From: Nitriliruptorales bacterium
Lineage (GTDB): Bacteria > Actinomycetota > Nitriliruptoria > Euzebyales > Egibacteraceae
NCBI GenBank assembly: GCA_007126835.1
Contig: SLAO01000133.1
Location: forward strand, 1-9,962
Length of the DNA: 9,962 nucleotides
Reading direction: 5' to 3'
Shown one piece after another: positions 5,914-9,962 of this stretch. The stretch's first letter is position 1. Every line of letters begins with the position of its first letter. The notes beneath the pieces are model-generated. The model ran no database searches. It had not been told where the DNA came from and was given only the letters and a program-made list of their open reading frames with translations. The position numbers and the translations under genes are program-made.

Positions 5914-6903
5914 CTATCGGTCGAGCTCGTTTGGTTGGTCGAGCGGATCACCGGGCTCGACGGCGCCCTGCTCGGCGTTCCAGCTGCCGAAGCGAGGGTT
6001 GACGACCACTTCGGTCCCCTCGAGCTGCTCGGTGACCCACGAGGTGACCGCGAACGACTCCGCGTCGGCCTCGGCAGCTTCGCGGATCTCGTCCTCGACC
6101 TCGTCCAGGGGCGGGGGCTCGAGCCGCTCGATCACGTGGAAGCCGAACTGCGTCTCGACGGGGCCGACGACCTCGCCTTCGTCCGCCTCGTAGACAGCCT
6201 CGGTGAAGTCGGGGTCGAACTGCCCTTCCGAGATCGGCCCGAGCTCGCCCTCGTTGTCCTGCGCGCTCGGGTCGGTGGATTCCTCCACGGCGAGCTCGCC
6301 GAAGTCCTCCCCGTCCTCGAGACGGTCCATGACCTCCTCGGCGTCCTCCTCACTTTCGAGCAGGATGTGGCGAGCCGAGGGGGTCCCTGCGTACATCTCG
6401 TCGTAGGCCGCTTCGAGCTCGGCATCGCCAACCCCGTCGCGCTCGCTGGCGAGGACGTCGCCGATCTCTTGCTGGTAGACCTGCAGCTCGGTCTGCAGGC
6501 GCAAGAACTCCGGCGAGATGCCCTGCGCGGCGAGGACCTCGCGCATCTCGTCGTCGTCCTCGATGCCGCCGGTCTGAGCTGCCATCTGCTCCTCGACGGC
6601 GTCGGTGTCCACGTCGACGCCGAGCTCAGCGGCGCCACTGGCGAAGATCTCGCGCTGGATGAGCAGCGAGAGCAACACGGCTTCGACCTGCTCGGTGAAG
6701 CCTTCCTGGGCCTCGAGGTCGGCGGCGAACTGGGGGATGTCGGACAGGGCTTCGAACTGGGTCTCGACCTGCGAGACCGCGATCTCGTTGCCCTCGACCG
6801 AGGCCGCGACGTTGGGCGAGCGGGTACCGGTGACCGACCCGCACGCGGCAACGGTCAGCAGCAGGGTGATCAGCAGCGCGGGAAGCGCGCGGCGTGTGCG
6901 CAC
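5914..6903 (-). CDS. SurA/PrsA-like parvulin peptidyl-prolyl isomerase, lipoprotein
   Basis: This is a predicted exported, lipid-anchored foldase of 329 residues. A basic N-terminus (RTRR) and hydrophobic segment (7-20) end in the lipobox VAAC with Cys21 as the lipidation site. Residues about 34-160 resemble the SurA N-terminal chaperone region. The parvulin domain spans about 177-261: ARHILLESEEDAEEV, FGELAVEESTDPSAQDNEGELGPI, and ETQFGFHVIERLE. The start is taken as GTG 6903 because AAGGA lies 7 nt upstream and the lipoprotein signal then begins correctly; the in-frame ATG at 6960 would place 19 hydrophilic residues before the signal and lies in the leader. The protein has no lysine at all; by hand count the part from Cys21 on has about 81 Asp/Glu against 11 Arg. 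The gene sits 68 nt after mfd and abuts mazG. Isomerase activity is inferred only. Confidence 0.9.
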   Translation of the reverse strand: MRTRRALPALLITLLLTVAACGSVTGTRSPNVAASVEGNEIAVSQVETQFEALSDIPQFAADLEAQEGFTEQVEAVLLSLLIQREIFASGAAELGVDVDTDAVEEQMAAQTGGIEDDDEMREVLAAQGISPEFLRLQTELQVYQQEIGDVLASERDGVGDAELEAAYDEMYAGTPSARHILLESEEDAEEVMDRLEDGEDFGELAVEESTDPSAQDNEGELGPISEGQFDPDFTEAVYEADEGEVVGPVETQFGFHVIERLEPPPLDEVEDEIREAAEADAESFAVTSWVTEQLEGTEVVVNPRFGSWNAEQGAVEPGDPLDQPNELDR

Positions 6904-6910
6904 GTCGTGA

Positions 6911-6915
6911 TCCTT
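6911..6915 (-). promoter_or_regulatory. Ribosome binding site of the lipoprotein foldase gene
   Basis: AAGGA ends 7 nt before GTG 6903. It supports this GTG rather than the upstream in-frame ATG at 6960 as the start. Confidence 0.75.
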
Positions 6916-6921
6916 GTCAGC

Positions 6922-6946
6922 TTGGCGTTGGTGGGGGGGTTGGCGT
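6922..6946. repeat. G7 tract between two TTGGCGT repeats in the foldase leader
   Basis: On the plus strand TTGGCGT occurs at 6922-6928 and 6940-6946, flanking GTTGG-type sequence and a run of seven G (6933-6939). This fills much of the 68-nt gap between mfd and the foldase gene. The G runs could allow a weak two-tier quadruplex or slippage, but no function is evident. Confidence 0.5.
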
Positions 6947-6971
6947 GCCGCTTCCGGCATCTCCGACCATT

Positions 6972-9962
6972 CTAGGACGCCGCCCGCTCGGTTTTGGGCG
7001 GAGCGGCCAGCACGCCAGCGAGTTCTCGCGCCAACCAGGCGACCGGGTCGGCCGATCGGGGCATCGGCAGCTCCAATGCCTCGGCCTGCGCGTTGTACAC
7101 CGCGCCGGGGTGCTTGCGCTGCAGCCGCACCTCCTGGGCGTCGGAAAGCTCGACCGGGCTGATGCGCGCCGTGCCCCGGGGGGTGGTGGTCACGTCGGTG
7201 ATCCCCCAGCGACGGATCGCCGCGCGCAGCGCCGCCACCGACAGCAGCCGTTGCGCGGGCTCGGGAGGCGGACCGTACCGATCGGTGAGCTCCTCGGTGA
7301 CCTGCTTGACCCCCCGGGCGTCGCGGACCGCAGCGATCTTGCGGTACGCCTCGAGGCGCAGGTTCTCGTCGGCGACGTAGTCGCGTGGCAAATGGGCGTC
7401 CACGGGCAGGTCGACGGTGATCTCGGGTTCAGCGTGACCGCCCAGCCCCAGCGCCCCGGCGCCCTGCTTGCCGTCGGTGAGGTCGGCGACCGCCTCGGCC
7501 ATCAGCTGCGCGTAGGCCTCGAAGCCCACGCTGGCGACGTGGCCGGACTGGTCGGCGCCGAGCACGCTGCCGGCCCCGCGGATCTCGAGGTCCTTTAGGG
7601 CGATGGACAGCCCCGAACCGAGCCCGGTGTGGCTGGCGACCGTCTCGAGGCGCTTGTAGGCCTCCTCGGTCATGACGTGCTCGGCGGGATGGAACAGGTA
7701 GGCGTAGCCCCGCTCGGTGGAGCGGCCCACCCGGCCGCGCAGCTGGTACATCTGCGCCAGCCCCAGCAGGTCGGAGCGTTCGATCACCAACGTGTTGGCG
7801 TTGGGCACGTCCAGGCCGGATTCGATGATCGTCGTCGACACGAGCACGTCGAACTCGCGGTTCCAGAACCGGACCATCACCTGCTCGAGCGTCGCCTCGT
7901 CCATCTGCCCGTGGGCGATCTCGACGCGAGCCCCCGGGACGAGCTCCCGCACACGCTCAGCGGCCGCGTCGATCGTGGCGACCTGGTTGTGGACCCAGAA
8001 CACCTGACCCTCGCGCAGCAGCTCCCGTCGCACGGCCAAGGCCGCCAGCGACTCGTCCCAGTCGCCGACGTGGGTGACGATCGGTTGACGGTCCTCGGGG
8101 GGCGTGTCGATGGTGGACAGGTCGCGGATGCCGGTGACGGCCATCTCCATCGTCCGCGGGATGGGCGTGGCCGTCATCGTCAGGACGTCCACGCTGGTGC
8201 GCAGCGCCTTGAGCTTCTCCTTGTGGGTCACCCCGAAGCGCTGCTCCTCGTCGACGACGACGAAGCCGAGGTCGCGGAACTTGACGTCGGAGCCCAGGAG
8301 GCGGTGGGTGCCGATCACGAGGTCGACGGTGCCAGCCGCCAGCCCGTCGATGATGCGCTTGACCTCGGCGGGGGGCGTGAAGCGCGACAGCACCGCGACT
8401 TCCACGGGGAAGCCGGCGAAGCGCTCGGTGAAGGTCTCGCCGTGCTGCTGCGCGAGCAGCGTGGTCGGCACCAGCACGGCGACCTGTTTGCCGTCGAAGA
8501 TCGCCTTGGACGCGCCACGCACGGCGATCTCGGTCTTGCCGAAGCCGACGTCGCCGCACAGCAACCGGTCCATGGGCACTGGAGCGGCCATGTCCTCTTT
8601 GACCTCGTCGATCACCGCGAGCTGATCGGGGGTCTCGGGGTGGGGGAACGACTGCTCGAGCTCAACCTGCCACGTCGTGTCCGGGCCGAACGCGTGGCCC
8701 TGCGCGTGCATGCGGGCCTGGTACAGGCGGATCAGCTCCGCGGCGATGTCGCGGACGGCCTTGCGCACCTTGCCCTTTGCGCGCTCCCAGTCGGCGCCGC
8801 CCATCCGCATGACCCGCGGCTCTTCGCCGCCGACGTAGCGGGTGATCGAGTCGACGTTGTCGCTGGGCACGAACAGCCGGTCACCGCCGGCGTACTCGAC
8901 CACCACGAAGTCGCGCGTCACCGTCGTCGACCCTCCGCCGACGGCCCGGGTGGGCCCCCGAAGCTCACGGGTGACGATGCCCACGTAGCGCCCCACCCCG
9001 TGAGTGGCGTGGACGACGGGGTCACCGGGCGCGAGGTCGAGGACGGTCTCGGCCGCCTGGCGACGGCTGGGCAGGCGCTTGGCGCCGGCGCTGCGCCGCG
9101 GCCCGAACAGGTCCCACTCCCCGAGCACGGCAAGCGACAGCTCGGGAGCCCGAAACCCCTCTCGGAGCGTGGATTCGGTGATCACCACGCCCCGCTCACC
9201 GAGGTCGCCGTCGGCTACGATCACGCGCGCGGCCACTCCTGCGTCACGCAGCACCTCGGCCAATCGCAGGGCGGGGCCGTGGCCGGCGGTGGTCAGCACC
9301 ACCAGGTTGCCCTCGGCCGCGTGCCGTCCGACGAGCTCAGCAACGGCTGCCATGTCGCCGCGCAGCGAATCCCACGGGGCACCGGGTACGTCCATGCCGC
9401 TGGCCCCGCCGAAGGGGTCGAGCTGCCAGACGTCCCCGCGGGCCCGTGCACGCACGTCGGGCCACGCGGCGAACCCGGCGAGGTCGTCACCCTCGCCCCC
9501 GAGGACCTCGGAGCCCTCGTCCTGTCCACCCCAGCCGGCGACCATCAGCTGCGCCGCCTGCTCGCGCAGCTCCTCGGCTCTACCGGCCACCCGCACCGGA
9601 TCGACCACGGCCATCCCCGAACCATCCGGCAGGAAGTCGGGCAGCCACGAAGGCGTCGGATGGATGGCGGTCACGAGCGCCTCCATCCCCTCGAAGGCCA
9701 CGCCGTCGGCCAACCGGTGCAGCTGCTCGGCGAGCTGCGGCAGCTTGTCCGCGGCCAGCCTGGCGGTGGCTGCGGTCTCGTCGTCGAGGACGAGCTCCCG
9801 GGCAGGATCGACTAGGACCTCCTCGACTGTTTCGAGGGTGCGCTGATCCGCGGCGGAGAACGTCCGCAGCTCGTCGACGTCGTCGCCGAAGAACTCCACG
9901 CGAACCGGGTGCTCGGCTGCGCTGGCGAAGACGTCGACGATGCCGCCGCGAACCGCGAACTC
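6972..9962 (-). CDS. mfd: Mfd transcription-repair coupling factor, N-terminus outside window
   Basis: Mfd is an ATP-driven translocase that dislodges RNA polymerase stalled at lesions and recruits UvrA. The frame is open to the right edge and 996 residues plus the stop are visible; full-length Mfd is about 1150-1200 residues, so roughly 150-200 are missing. The visible start EFAVRGGIVDVF...VEFFGDD (9962-9880) belongs to the UvrB-like N-terminal module. Then come the RNA-polymerase-interacting domain (THGVGRY near 8985-9010, RLFVPSDNVD), the Walker A motif GDVGFGKTE (8529-8555), DEEQRFG (8232-8252), TATPIPRT (8151-8174), QLRGRVGRS (7719-7745), and the C-terminal regulatory domain with EELTDRYGPPPEPAQ near 7250-7290. 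All helicase motifs look intact. No start codon in the window belongs to it: GTG 9899 is internal. The foldase gene follows 68 nt downstream. Confidence 0.97.
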   Translation of the reverse strand, partial: EFAVRGGIVDVFASAAEHPVRVEFFGDDVDELRTFSAADQRTLETVEEVLVDPARELVLDDETAATARLAADKLPQLAEQLHRLADGVAFEGMEALVTAIHPTPSWLPDFLPDGSGMAVVDPVRVAGRAEELREQAAQLMVAGWGGQDEGSEVLGGEGDDLAGFAAWPDVRARARGDVWQLDPFGGASGMDVPGAPWDSLRGDMAAVAELVGRHAAEGNLVVLTTAGHGPALRLAEVLRDAGVAARVIVADGDLGERGVVITESTLREGFRAPELSLAVLGEWDLFGPRRSAGAKRLPSRRQAAETVLDLAPGDPVVHATHGVGRYVGIVTRELRGPTRAVGGGSTTVTRDFVVVEYAGGDRLFVPSDNVDSITRYVGGEEPRVMRMGGADWERAKGKVRKAVRDIAAELIRLYQARMHAQGHAFGPDTTWQVELEQSFPHPETPDQLAVIDEVKEDMAAPVPMDRLLCGDVGFGKTEIAVRGASKAIFDGKQVAVLVPTTLLAQQHGETFTERFAGFPVEVAVLSRFTPPAEVKRIIDGLAAGTVDLVIGTHRLLGSDVKFRDLGFVVVDEEQRFGVTHKEKLKALRTSVDVLTMTATPIPRTMEMAVTGIRDLSTIDTPPEDRQPIVTHVGDWDESLAALAVRRELLREGQVFWVHNQVATIDAAAERVRELVPGARVEIAHGQMDEATLEQVMVRFWNREFDVLVSTTIIESGLDVPNANTLVIERSDLLGLAQMYQLRGRVGRSTERGYAYLFHPAEHVMTEEAYKRLETVASHTGLGSGLSIALKDLEIRGAGSVLGADQSGHVASVGFEAYAQLMAEAVADLTDGKQGAGALGLGGHAEPEITVDLPVDAHLPRDYVADENLRLEAYRKIAAVRDARGVKQVTEELTDRYGPPPEPAQRLLSVAALRAAIRRWGITDVTTTPRGTARISPVELSDAQEVRLQRKHPGAVYNAQAEALELPMPRSADPVAWLARELAGVLAAPPKTERAAS

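Noticed and set aside
6946..6959. Hairpin TGCCG-GAAG-CGGCA downstream of mfd
   Set aside because: The stem is only 5 bp and no T-run follows on the minus strand, so it is not supported as a terminator.
6903..6960. ATG 6960 as the foldase start
   Set aside because: It would put 19 hydrophilic residues before a lipoprotein signal; GTG 6903 has AAGGA at ideal spacing.
4879..6975. 698-codon open frame on the plus strand opposite mazG and the foldase
   Set aside because: It spans two well-identified genes and the gap between them, shows no domain and has Val/Leu/Asp-rich shadow composition.
7629..9815. 728-codon open frame on the plus strand opposite mfd
   Set aside because: It is antisense to an intact Mfd with all helicase motifs. 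Its composition is His-, Arg- and Gly-rich with no recognisable domain, as expected for the shadow of a GC-rich gene.
1..9962. CRISPR arrays, tRNA or rRNA genes, insertion sequences, prophage or defence islands
   Set aside because: No spaced repeat array, cloverleaf, transposase, integrase or nuclease/toxin gene is visible; the window is densely packed housekeeping genes on one strand.

Overview
The window is GC-rich bacterial DNA that reads as a core housekeeping block from an actinobacterium. All nine genes lie on the minus strand, so transcription runs from high to low coordinates. The order is mfd (5' end outside the window), a SurA/PrsA-like lipoprotein foldase, mazG, a 6-phosphofructokinase with pyrophosphate-type residues, enolase, an FtsB/DivIC-type division protein, an ElaA-type acetyltransferase, a Nudix hydrolase, and a DUF501 protein cut by the left edge. 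The frame mfd-mazG-eno-divIC-DUF501 is the classic actinobacterial arrangement; from memory, M. tuberculosis has mfd-mazG-lpqU-eno-Rv1024-Rv1025-ppx. The GC content, the very acidic exported protein and the PPi-type PFK would suit a deep-branching, salt-adapted lineage such as Nitriliruptoria, but that placement is inference only.

Layout from the upstream (right) end: mfd (9962-6972) is followed after 68 nt by the lipoprotein foldase (6903-5914), whose stop codon directly abuts the mazG start (5913-4834). A 114-nt gap with two overlapping palindromes and a strong ribosome binding site leads to pfk (4719-3571). A 96-nt gap with a 10-bp direct repeat leads to eno (3474-2194). After 6 nt comes ftsB/divIC (2187-1726), then elaA (1729-1280) and the Nudix gene (1283-660), each joined to the gene before it by a 4-base stop/start overlap. 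The DUF501 gene follows, starting at 580 (or 637) and running off the left edge. Coding density is very high; no gap reaches 300 bases, and I see no tRNA, rRNA, CRISPR array, insertion sequence or prophage.

The genes fall into three themes: transcription-coupled repair and nucleotide-pool cleaning (mfd, mazG, Nudix), lower and upper glycolysis (eno, pfk), and envelope/division (foldase, ftsB). The most noteworthy points are the insertion of a coupled elaA-Nudix pair between ftsB and DUF501, a pfk with GGDD/PKT residues placed directly upstream of eno, a foldase with no lysine and a huge acidic excess, and short repeats in front of the two glycolytic genes. I see no candidate for a wholly new defence or mobile system.
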